From the NCBI GenBank assembly GCA_030607895.1, contig JAUWJC010000268.1:1-6167 (forward strand): a stretch of DNA of 6,167 nt, read 5' to 3'. This stretch comes from Pirellulales bacterium. Lineage in GTDB: Bacteria > Planctomycetota > Planctomycetia > Pirellulales > Thermoguttaceae. Within the stretch, counting starts at the first letter, position 1. Each line of letters opens with the position of its first letter. The notes beneath the pieces are model-generated. The model saw only the letters and a list, made by a program, of their open reading frames with translations. It had not been told where the DNA came from and made no database searches. Made by a program: the position numbers and the translations under genes. Below, piece after piece: positions 1 through 5,222 of the stretch.

Positions 1-64
1 GCGACCGGTGGCGGCGGGCGGTGGGTATAGTTGTAGGGCGGGCGGGGCCACCCCACACGTCATG

Positions 65-126
65 AACGCCCGGGGGTGGAGCGCAGCGAAACCCCGGGGT
101 TTCGCTGCGCTCAACCACCGGGCGTT
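65..126. repeat. Long near-perfect palindrome, terminator-like on the plus strand
   Basis: The two 31-base arms (65-95 and 96-126) are complementary with only two mismatches. The inner 34 bases (79-112) are a perfect palindrome centred on CCCC/GGGG. The plus strand continues into six T residues (125-130), so a plus-strand transcript entering from the left would meet a very stable hairpin plus U-tract, as in an intrinsic terminator. On the minus strand the hairpin lies 25 bases beyond the DUF1080 stop but no T-run follows it, so it is a weaker terminator for that gene. The outer sequence TCATGAACGCCCGG (60-73) recurs at 6079-6092 and the inner GAGCGCAGCGAA (79-90) recurs at 4032-4043, which suggests a dispersed repeat family rather than a gene-specific terminator. 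The inverted repeat is certain; its function is inferred. Confidence 0.8.
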
Positions 127-151
127 TTTTGCTTGATTGGGGCTCGCTGTA

Positions 152-835
152 TTACTTCCGCGGCAACTCGCGGATGTAGACGTTTTTGAACCAGAGCGTG
201 TTACCGTGGTTTTGCAGCTCGATTTGGCCGGTCGGATAGACCGGCTTGTCGCGCTCCCAGTAGTTCTCCAGCACCACGTTGTCGACAACCAGCTTGCCGT
301 TGAGCTTGATCGTCACCTTGTCGCCGCCCATCTTGATATAGAAGGTGCTCCACTGGCCGATCGGGTTGTCGGCACACACCAGCGGCTTCGAGGGGTGCTT
401 CTTGTTGTTGAACAACCCGCCGGAGCCTTCCTTGTGGCTGTTGAGGTCCCAGATTTGCACTTGCGGAGTGCCACGCAGATAGATGCCGCTGTCGCCGTGC
501 GGCTTGATCTTCCAGTCGACGTACAACTCGAAATCGCCAAAATCCTTCGCGGTGCAAAGGCTTCGGCCCTTGCCGGCGAATTCCAGCGCGCCGTCGATTA
601 CCTTCCAATGGGCCCGCATCACCTCGTCGGCCTTTTCTTGGGCTTTGGCCAATTGGTCGGGTGTCATCTTCGCTCGGGTCTTGGGGTTGCCCACCAAGCC
701 CTTCCAGCCGGTCAGGTCCTTGCCGTTGAACAGGGCGACAAAACCTGCCGGCGGTGTGTTGTCGGCCGCTTGGACCGTAGCGATCGCTCCAAGCGAAACG
801 ACAACGGCCAGAGTCATACAAAGCAGCGTTCTCAT
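152..835 (-). CDS. Secreted DUF1080 (3-keto-disaccharide hydrolase) family protein
   Basis: A 227-residue exported protein of the DUF1080 family (concanavalin A-like lectin/glucanase fold), which is greatly expanded in Planctomycetota. Members are now named 3-keto-disaccharide hydrolases, acting on oxidised sugars; the substrate here is unknown. Residues 1-23 form a signal peptide: a basic start, a hydrophobic core and a VQA-A cleavage site. The mature part carries the family blocks in order: LFNGKDLTGW (35-44), GDFELYVDW (100-108), DSGIYLRG (115-122), VQIWD (126-130), ADNPIGQW (155-162), PTGQIELQNHG (201-211) and FKNVYIREL (217-225). It is a single-domain protein of normal length and looks complete. 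The ATG at 835 is supported by an AGGAGG site six bases upstream. It is separated from iorB by 172 bp with two hairpins, so it is probably its own transcript. The family is certain; the enzymatic role is inferred from the family. Confidence 0.93.
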   Translation of the reverse strand: MRTLLCMTLAVVVSLGAIATVQAADNTPPAGFVALFNGKDLTGWKGLVGNPKTRAKMTPDQLAKAQEKADEVMRAHWKVIDGALEFAGKGRSLCTAKDFGDFELYVDWKIKPHGDSGIYLRGTPQVQIWDLNSHKEGSGGLFNNKKHPSKPLVCADNPIGQWSTFYIKMGGDKVTIKLNGKLVVDNVVLENYWERDKPVYPTGQIELQNHGNTLWFKNVYIRELPRK

Positions 836-841
836 GGGATT

Positions 842-847
842 CCTCCT
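842..847 (-). promoter_or_regulatory. Ribosome binding site of the DUF1080 gene
   Basis: Reads AGGAGG on the minus strand, six bases before the ATG at 835. It is a full consensus Shine-Dalgarno site, fixes the start codon, and is one of only two good sites in the window. Confidence 0.85.
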
Positions 848-858
848 GGTGTTAACCT

Positions 859-883
859 GGTTCCCAAGCTCTGCTTGGGAACC
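859..883. repeat. 25-bp hairpin repeat, copy 1
   Basis: Perfect 11-bp arms (859-869 and 873-883, GGTTCCCAAGC with its complement) around a three-base loop. It lies 12 bases upstream of the DUF1080 ribosome binding site. A sister copy with the same CCCAAGC core lies at 912-936. Such TTCCCAAGC/GCTTGGGAA palindromes occur as dispersed intergenic repeats in many bacterial genomes; from this window alone I can only show two copies. When translated they give the familiar spurious 'VPSSAW' and 'VPKLCLGT' peptides. Confidence 0.85.
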
Positions 884-911
884 CGCTACTCTCTAGCAGT
901 ACGGAAGAGTG

Positions 912-936
912 CGGTCCCAAGCTGAGCTTGGGACCG
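912..936. repeat. 25-bp hairpin repeat, copy 2
   Basis: Perfect 11-bp arms (912-922 and 926-936, CGGTCCCAAGC with its complement) around a TGA loop. It differs from the 859-883 copy at the arm ends by changes that occur in both arms (GGTT..AACC versus CGGT..ACCG), so pairing is kept. It sits between iorB and the DUF1080 gene and could mark or form the end of the iorAB transcript, but no U-tract follows on the minus strand. Confidence 0.85.
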
Positions 937-1007
937 AGTGTATAAAGGGCAATTCAACTACCTTACCACGTCCGGCAGCGGCATGCAAGAAACCGACCGC
1001 GCCCCGT

Positions 1008-1511
1008 TCATTGACCCGCCGCCCGGCCGAGTTCAAAGGCCTGTTGGTTGGCCTGGTGCAATTCGGGCTTGAAGTTATCGCGGATCGCCTTGCGCCAGTC
1101 GTCGTCGTCAATGTCGAGGTGCCGGCTGAGAACGCCCAGAAGGGCGACGTTCAGGCTCCGCCGGTTTGCCAGCGCGGCTCGGTCGACCGCGTCGGGCCCG
1201 ATTCGCAAGCCGCCTTTGCCGAGCAAGTCATGGCTGTTCTCGACTTGATCGTCGGCCAGCACGAGCAGGAAGTCGGCCTCGCCGGGTGGGACCATCGGAC
1301 TATGGACCTGCCGGCCGAATCGCACGTCGCCGATAACCGCTCCCCCACGCTGACTCATGCCATGCACCTCGGTCTTCTTCACGTCCAACCCGGCCGAAAA
1401 GGCGGCGCAGGCCAGGATATCGGACGCTCTGATCACGCCATGACCTCCCAGACCGGTGATAACGACGTTGGTTACGTGGTCTTGCACATCATGTTTTGCA
1501 GACGCCTGCAC
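1008..1511 (-). CDS. iorB: Indolepyruvate:ferredoxin oxidoreductase, beta subunit
   Basis: The gamma-domain subunit of the 2-oxoacid:acceptor oxidoreductase that converts indolepyruvate and other aryl-pyruvates to aryl-acetyl-CoA in the cytoplasm. The glycine-rich segment VITGLGGHGV (17-26) and the subunit hallmark EVHGMSQRGG (48-57) are clear, followed by ADFLLVLADD (79-88) and NVALLGVLSRHL (121-132). The protein is 167 residues against roughly 190-200 for typical IorB. The shortfall seems to lie between about residues 88 and 120, where the usual proline/glycine-rich stretch is compressed. The start is uncertain: the GTG at 1511 lies inside the repeat-bearing end of iorA and has no spaced Shine-Dalgarno site; a second in-frame GTG at 1487 would shorten the overlap with iorA from 40 to 16 bases. 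It overlaps the iorA 3' end in another frame, so the two are probably translationally coupled. Confidence 0.88.
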   Translation of the reverse strand: MQASAKHDVQDHVTNVVITGLGGHGVIRASDILACAAFSAGLDVKKTEVHGMSQRGGAVIGDVRFGRQVHSPMVPPGEADFLLVLADDQVENSHDLLGKGGLRIGPDAVDRAALANRRSLNVALLGVLSRHLDIDDDDWRKAIRDNFKPELHQANQQAFELGRAAGQ

Positions 1512-3103
1512 CTTCGGACGCCGCGAAGCCGCAAGCGGCCGTGATATTCGCTTTTCGCTTTTCTTTGCTGCCGCGAGTATGCAGGGGTGGGGGTGATGAT
1601 TACGGTTAGCTCTTCGCGTTCGAGGCTTTCGCGGAGCACACGCTCGAAGTTGGCGCGGTCACGCAGCGGATCAACCACCCAAACGTTGGAAATCCCCAGT
1701 GATCGGGCCAGGTCTTCAAACACCACTTTGCCGGTCGGGCGACGGTCGAGCGTCAGGCCCGTGCCGGGATGTTCCTGTAGGCCCGTCATGGCCGTCGTTT
1801 GGTTATCCAGAATTAGCACTACGTGCCCGGTCGGCGGCGGGTTGTAGACCATCTCCACAAGGCCTGTTATGCCGCCGTGTACGAACGTGCTGTCGCCGAT
1901 CACGCTAACCACGCGTCGGGCTTGCTCGGCCGGCAGCACGTGGCGCAGCCCCAGGCCCATACCGATACCGGCGCCCATGCAAACCATCAGGTCCATCGCC
2001 TCCAGCGGCGGCAGCGCGGCCAGCGAATAGCAACCGATGTCGCCCGACACAATGCAGTCGAGCTTCTTCAACGCGGCAAACACCGCGCGGTGCGGGCAGC
2101 CTTTGCAGAGTTCGGGCAATTTACCGCGGGGCGGCTCCGGCTCCGCGCGGGTGTCGCCGGCCAGGATGCGGCGGACCCGGCCGACGTCGAGTTCGCCGAG
2201 CCGATACATTTCGGGCTTGCCTTCGACGGGAACGCCGGCCGTGCGAAGCTGTTCGACCAGGTACGGATCGCCTTCTTCGATTACCACGCACCGCCCGACG
2301 CTTTCGGCGAACCGCCCGGCCAACTTCAAGGGCGGCGGATACGTCAGGCCGAGCTTCAGCACGCTTGCCTGGGGGGCCGCCTCGCGAACGTGCATCGCCG
2401 AAATGCCGGAAGTAATGATACCCAACGACCGGTCGCCCTCGACCAGCGTGTTCAGTTCCGACTCTTCGCTGTATTTGGCGATTTCAGCCAGCTTCCGCCT
2501 CAGGCGGCGATGGGCCTTTCGGGCATGGACCGGGATCATTACCCGGCTGGCAATGTCGCGATGAAAACCGGCCGACTCGGCGGCCTCGGTGGGTGGGACC
2601 GGGCAAACGATCGACTTGCCGTGACACACTCGCGTGGTGGTCCGCAGCATGACGGGAAGACGCCGGCGTCTGTATAACTCGAACGCAGCCAACGTGAAAT
2701 CGTACGCCTCTTGCGAATCGGCCGGCTCGAGCATCGGCACGCCGGCCGCCACGGCGAACCGCCGGTTGTCTTGCTCGTTCTGGCTGGAGGCCATGCCCGG
2801 GTCGTCGGCCGACACGATAACCAGCGAACCGCTTATGCCCGTGTAGGCGGCGGAAAACAACGGATCGGCCGCCACGTTCAGCCCCACGTGTTTCATTGCC
2901 ACCAGTGCGGCGCCGCGGCCGAACGCAACGACCAAGGCTACCTCCAGCGCGACCTTTTCGTTTGGGGCCCATTGTGCCCGGCCGCCCAAGGCAGAGCACC
3001 GCTCCAGAATCTCCGTCGATGGTGTGCCCGGATAGCCCGTCCCCAACGCAACACCCGCACGGTAGGCAGCAAGCGCCACCGCCTCGTTTCCACTAAGCAA
3101 CAT
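1472..3103 (-). CDS. iorA: Indolepyruvate:ferredoxin oxidoreductase, alpha subunit, lacking the ferredoxin domain
   Basis: The thiamine-diphosphate catalytic subunit, 543 residues from the ATG at 3103 (MLLSGNEAV matches the usual family start); a TTG at 3121 would add six residues. Family blocks in order: GYPGTPSTE (23-31) and NEKVALE (49-55) of the PYR domain, KHVGLNVAADPL (71-82), CKGCPHR (333-339), GDIGCYSL (354-361), the cofactor-binding GDSTFVHGG (403-411) and LDNQTTAMTG (432-441). Catalytic core regions look intact. Family members normally run to about 600 or more residues and end in a ferredoxin domain with two CxxCxxC(n)CP clusters. Here homology stops near TVIITPTPAY (500-509) and is replaced by a basic tail of about 35 residues with no such cluster. 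Part of that tail is encoded by a dispersed repeat (1523-1539). The gene follows GT2 by 63 bp and overlaps iorB. No Shine-Dalgarno site is visible. The identity is firm; whether the enzyme still uses ferredoxin is open. Confidence 0.92.
   Translation of the reverse strand: MLLSGNEAVALAAYRAGVALGTGYPGTPSTEILERCSALGGRAQWAPNEKVALEVALVVAFGRGAALVAMKHVGLNVAADPLFSAAYTGISGSLVIVSADDPGMASSQNEQDNRRFAVAAGVPMLEPADSQEAYDFTLAAFELYRRRRLPVMLRTTTRVCHGKSIVCPVPPTEAAESAGFHRDIASRVMIPVHARKAHRRLRRKLAEIAKYSEESELNTLVEGDRSLGIITSGISAMHVREAAPQASVLKLGLTYPPPLKLAGRFAESVGRCVVIEEGDPYLVEQLRTAGVPVEGKPEMYRLGELDVGRVRRILAGDTRAEPEPPRGKLPELCKGCPHRAVFAALKKLDCIVSGDIGCYSLAALPPLEAMDLMVCMGAGIGMGLGLRHVLPAEQARRVVSVIGDSTFVHGGITGLVEMVYNPPPTGHVVLILDNQTTAMTGLQEHPGTGLTLDRRPTGKVVFEDLARSLGISNVWVVDPLRDRANFERVLRESLEREELTVIITPTPAYSRQQRKAKSEYHGRLRLRGVRRCRRLQNMMCKTT
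1523..1539. repeat. 17-bp repeat inside the iorA 3' end
   Basis: GCGAAGCCGCAAGCGGC, identical and in the same orientation to 3150-3166. The core GCCGC-AA-GCGGC is a short palindrome. Here it is read as protein in the basic tail of IorA and lies a few bases upstream of the longer iorB start. Both copies sit at the 3' end of a minus-strand gene. Confidence 0.75.
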
Positions 3104-3149
3104 GGGGTCGGGCGCACTCAACGGATTGCTCGGGCTGGGGTTGGTTTGT

Positions 3150-3168
3150 GCGAAGCCGCAAGCGGCTT
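3150..3168. repeat. Short palindromic repeat abutting the GT2 stop codon
   Basis: Contains the same 17-mer as 1523-1539, extended to a 7-bp-arm palindrome AAGCCGC-AA-GCGGCTT (3153-3168). Two bases of the GT2 stop codon TAA (3167-3169) belong to the palindrome, so the repeat begins exactly where coding ends. It lies in the gap before iorA and could form a small hairpin between the two genes. Confidence 0.75.
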
Positions 3169-3916
3169 ATCTGGGCAGTAAGTTCCGCAGGCCCATGGTG
3201 AAGATGATCCACAATGCGCCAACGGCTTCCCTGGAATCGATTTTCGAGGCGCCGTGCTGTCGATCGGCGAAGATGATGGGCGTTTCGCCGAATCGGGCGC
3301 CCAGCCGCTTGAGATGCCAGAGAATTTCTTCCTGGAACGAGTATCCCCGGCTGCGGACAGCGTCGAAATCAAGCTTGGCCAACATTTCCGTACGGTAGCA
3401 GCGAAAGGCGCCGCTGCAATCCTTGGGTTTCAGTCCCAGGAACCATCGAGCGTAGAGGTTTACACCCTGGCTCATTAGATGTCGCTTCAGCGGCCAGCCT
3501 TCAACACCGCCGCCGGGAACATAGCGCGAACCGATCATTATATCCACTGGCGGCGCGTCCTTGGGTTCCATTGCAGCCAGCAAGTCTGGCAGATAGCGGG
3601 GGTGATGGCTGAAATCGGCGTCCATGTTCAGCACGTACTTGTAGCCCTGCTCGATGCCGTAACGCATTGCGGCGATAGTGGCAGTACCCAGCCCCAGTTT
3701 CCCCTGCCGATGCAGACAATGGACGCGAGGGTCCTCGGCCGCCTTCTCGTCGCACCACTGGCCGGTGCCGTCGGGCGAGTTGTCGTCGACCACCAGGATG
3801 TCGACTCCAGCCGCATGTTGGAAGATCTCCTCGACCAGGCGCGGCAGGTTCTCGATCTCGTTGTACGTGGCAACGGTCACCAGCGTTTTCTCGGCGGTTT
3901 TGTCGGCGTTGGACAT
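3167..3916 (-). CDS. Glycosyltransferase family 2, DPM1-type polyprenyl-phosphate mannosyltransferase-like
   Basis: Likely transfers a sugar (mannose in the best known relatives) from a GDP- or other NDP-sugar to a polyprenyl-phosphate carrier at the cytoplasmic membrane face. The 249 residues show a GT-A fold in order: LVTVATYNEIENLP (12-25), the nucleotide-binding ILVVDDNSPDGTG (40-52), the metal-binding D-A-D at 99-101 in NMDADFSHHP, GSRYVPGGG (129-137), DCSGAFRCYR (166-175), the SFQEEILW block (193-200) and ETPIIFADRQHGASKI (211-226). The length equals the soluble single-domain DPM1 class; no C-terminal membrane helices are present, so it either works alone as a peripheral enzyme or needs a separate membrane partner. 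The ATG at 3916 is chosen because AAGGAG lies 11 bases upstream; the frame stays open to 3979 but that extension has no family similarity. It probably shares a transcript with iorA. The sugar specificity cannot be read from sequence. Confidence 0.9.
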   Translation of the reverse strand: MSNADKTAEKTLVTVATYNEIENLPRLVEEIFQHAAGVDILVVDDNSPDGTGQWCDEKAAEDPRVHCLHRQGKLGLGTATIAAMRYGIEQGYKYVLNMDADFSHHPRYLPDLLAAMEPKDAPPVDIMIGSRYVPGGGVEGWPLKRHLMSQGVNLYARWFLGLKPKDCSGAFRCYRTEMLAKLDFDAVRSRGYSFQEEILWHLKRLGARFGETPIIFADRQHGASKIDSREAVGALWIIFTMGLRNLLPR

Positions 3917-3927
3917 CGGATGGCATG

Positions 3928-3933
3928 CTCCTT
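3928..3933 (-). promoter_or_regulatory. Ribosome binding site of the GT2 gene
   Basis: Reads AAGGAG on the minus strand, 11 bases before the ATG at 3916. It decides for this start over the longer open frame that extends to 3979. Confidence 0.7.
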
Positions 3934-3963
3934 GGCCGTGGCATAACACGGGCAACAGCGGCA

Positions 3964-3992
3964 ATTGTAGCAAAACCAACCCCCACGACGAA
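3964..3992 (-). promoter_or_regulatory. Possible sigma-70 type promoter for GT2-iorAB
   Basis: On the minus strand TACAAT (3964-3969) matches five of six bases of the -10 consensus and would give a leader of roughly 40 bases before the GT2 start. Seventeen bases upstream the hexamer TTCGTC (3987-3992) is a poor -35 match. Position is sensible, between the divergent genes, but the call rests mainly on the -10 box. Confidence 0.25.
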
Positions 3993-4018
3993 CCTCACCA
4001 GGTTCACGCGAGCCAAGA

Positions 4019-4114
4019 GTGGCACGTCCCTGAGCGCAGCGAAGGGCGTGTTTGGGGCGGGGTACCTCGCCACGCCCTTCGCCACGCCCTTCGCTACGCT
4101 CAGGGACGTGCCAC
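4019..4114. repeat. 96-bp inverted repeat with 32-bp arms
   Basis: Arms 4019-4050 and 4083-4114 match in 31 of 32 positions and begin with GTGGCACGTCCCTGAGCG. The 32-base loop contains the near-palindrome GGCGGGGTACCTCGCC (4055-4070 region). A 12-bp unit CGCCACGCCCTT is repeated in tandem at 4068-4079 and 4080-4091, so the right arm could pair in two registers. The arm contains GAGCGCAGCGAA (4032-4043), shared with the palindrome at 65-126. No transposase gene and no clear target-site duplication flank it. It looks like a dispersed non-coding hairpin element; translation of the arms gives the 'VPERSEGR' peptide often seen in spurious bacterial annotations. Confidence 0.85.
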
Positions 4115-4269
4115 CAATTTGTACAGCTTATTTCTGCGCCGGCACGATCTGAAGGCGGCGTACCCACGCCTGTCGGGGGGTACGATCTCTTCAAGTATGG
4201 CAACCCGTTTGGACGAAACTGGTTATATGGAACGGACGGCGCTTGTCGGCTGTGGGGATTGTGCGTGCC

Positions 4270-4306
4270 ACCACTCGCCACACGGCCGACCACTCGCCAC
4301 ACGGCC
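4270..4306. repeat. Tandem duplication, 19-bp period
   Basis: The 18-base sequence ACCACTCGCCACACGGCC occurs at 4270-4287 and again at 4289-4306 with one base between. It lies in the scpA upstream region and has no visible coding role; replication slippage is the simple explanation. Confidence 0.8.
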
Positions 4307-4445
4307 TGCCGACAGCTAAACTGAAAGGTTGTCCGCAAAGCCTACCGGATGCAGGCAGTGCCGAACTTGGGGAGCCCGCCTTTGCGCGGCCCGTTCCCGC
4401 CAAACTCGCCTCCGCGTCGATCTGAACAGACGAAAGCCCCGGCCG

Positions 4446-5222
4446 ATGGACTTCCGCGTCGATCTGGACATTTTTCGAGGTCCGTTGGACCTGTTGCTGT
4501 ACCTGGTGCGTAAGCACGAGGTGGAGATCGTCGACATTCCTATCTCCATAATCACCGACCAGTACCTCGATCACATGGCGGTGCTGGAGCAGTTGGACAT
4601 CGGTGTGGTGGGCGATTTTCTGGCGGTGGCCGCCACGCTTATCGAGATCAAGTCGCAGCAGGTGCTCCCCCGCGCGGACGAGGTGCAGGATGAGTTGGAA
4701 GACCCGCGGAAGGAGTTGGTCCACCGTCTGTTGGAGTACAAGAGGTTCCGCGATGCGGCCAGCATCCTGGAGGAACGGAGCCGGCGCTGGCAGCAGCGTT
4801 ACGCCCGGCTGGGCGACGATCTGCCGCCGCGCCGGCGAGACCTGGCCGAGGAACCGATCCACGAGGTGGAGCTTTGGGACCTGGTAAGCGCGTTCGGACG
4901 GATTGTCCGTGCCACGGAGGCGGCCAGACCCTCGAACATCGTTTACGACGATACACCGATCCACGTCTACATGGCCCGGATTCATACCCAACTGATCGAA
5001 CAGGGCCGCTTGGCCTTCAGCGAATTGTTCGATCCGAGCATGCACAAGTCGACGCTGGTGGGAATCTTCCTGGCCATATTGGAACTGGTTCGCCACGACC
5101 AGGTCCGCGTCGAGCAGAACGAATTGTTCAGCGAAATCTGGCTCTCGCTCCGGCTCGATTGCACCGAACCGCTGGACCTCTCCAGTGTCGATAATTACGA
5201 TCATTCAAGCAGTATTCCGTGA
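4446..5222 (+). CDS. scpA: Segregation and condensation protein A
   Basis: The kleisin subunit of the bacterial SMC-ScpA-ScpB condensin, which compacts and helps separate replicated chromosomes. At 258 residues it has the normal length. The N-terminal SMC-neck-binding part is clear: FRGPLDLLLYLVRKHEVEI (10-28), the helix reaching ITDQYLDH (36-43), and the conserved LAVAATLIEIKSQQVLP (59-75). A charged linker (about 76-150) follows, and a C-terminal winged helix that contacts the SMC head: LAFSELF, then STLVGIFLAILELVRHDQV and the VEQNELFSEIWL segment (roughly 187-236). The ATG at 4446 is chosen because MDFRVDL matches family N-termini; the frame stays open back to 4329 but that part is not family-like, and no strong Shine-Dalgarno site is present. 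The stop overlaps the start of the following gene. scpB, commonly the next gene, is not adjacent in this window. Confidence 0.94.
   Translation: MDFRVDLDIFRGPLDLLLYLVRKHEVEIVDIPISIITDQYLDHMAVLEQLDIGVVGDFLAVAATLIEIKSQQVLPRADEVQDELEDPRKELVHRLLEYKRFRDAASILEERSRRWQQRYARLGDDLPPRRRDLAEEPIHEVELWDLVSAFGRIVRATEAARPSNIVYDDTPIHVYMARIHTQLIEQGRLAFSELFDPSMHKSTLVGIFLAILELVRHDQVRVEQNELFSEIWLSLRLDCTEPLDLSSVDNYDHSSSIP

Larger units (their letters stand above)
3917..4445. other. Divergent intergenic region between GT2 and scpA
   Basis: A 529-bp stretch without a convincing gene. It holds the GT2 leader and ribosome site, a possible minus-strand promoter, a 96-bp inverted repeat (4019-4114), a small inverted repeat CGTACCC/GGGTACG (4159-4165 and 4178-4184), a 19-bp-period tandem duplication (4270-4306), and a 14-base sequence at 4411-4424 that recurs inside the scpA start. 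No tRNA cloverleaf, riboswitch or convincing plus-strand promoter was found. Open frames here in both directions encode low-complexity or repeat-derived peptides. Confidence 0.7.

Noticed and set aside
137..925. Long plus-strand open frame opposite the DUF1080 gene
   Set aside because: It mirrors a gene with a clear signal peptide, family motifs and ribosome site; the translation has no recognisable domain and runs into the hairpin repeats.
859..936. CRISPR-like array
   Set aside because: Only two palindromic units with non-identical ends and one short spacer; no cas genes.
893..1111. Small minus-strand open frame with a 'VPSSAW' peptide
   Set aside because: The peptide is the translation of the hairpin repeats at 912-936, and the rest overlaps the 3' end of iorB in another frame.
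1472..1560. Frameshifted ferredoxin domain at the iorA end
   Set aside because: I looked in the other frames for CxxCxxC clusters before and within the iorB start and found none; the available space is also too short.
1823..2677. 284-codon plus-strand open frame opposite iorA
   Set aside because: Antisense shadow of a strongly conserved gene, common in GC-rich DNA; composition is not protein-like.
3917..3979. N-terminal extension of the GT2 protein with a hydrophobic start
   Set aside because: AAGGAG lies correctly spaced for the ATG at 3916 and relatives begin near there; the extension is likely untranslated.
4120..4260. tRNA or small structured RNA in the divergent gap
   Set aside because: Only a 7-bp inverted repeat is present; no cloverleaf, T-loop or riboswitch core could be traced.
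4052..4324. Small open frames in the GT2-scpA gap
   Set aside because: They read through the inverted repeat and the tandem duplications, with no ribosome site or family similarity.
4191..5204. 337-codon minus-strand open frame opposite scpA
   Set aside because: The plus strand encodes a full-length ScpA; the antisense product matches nothing I recognise.
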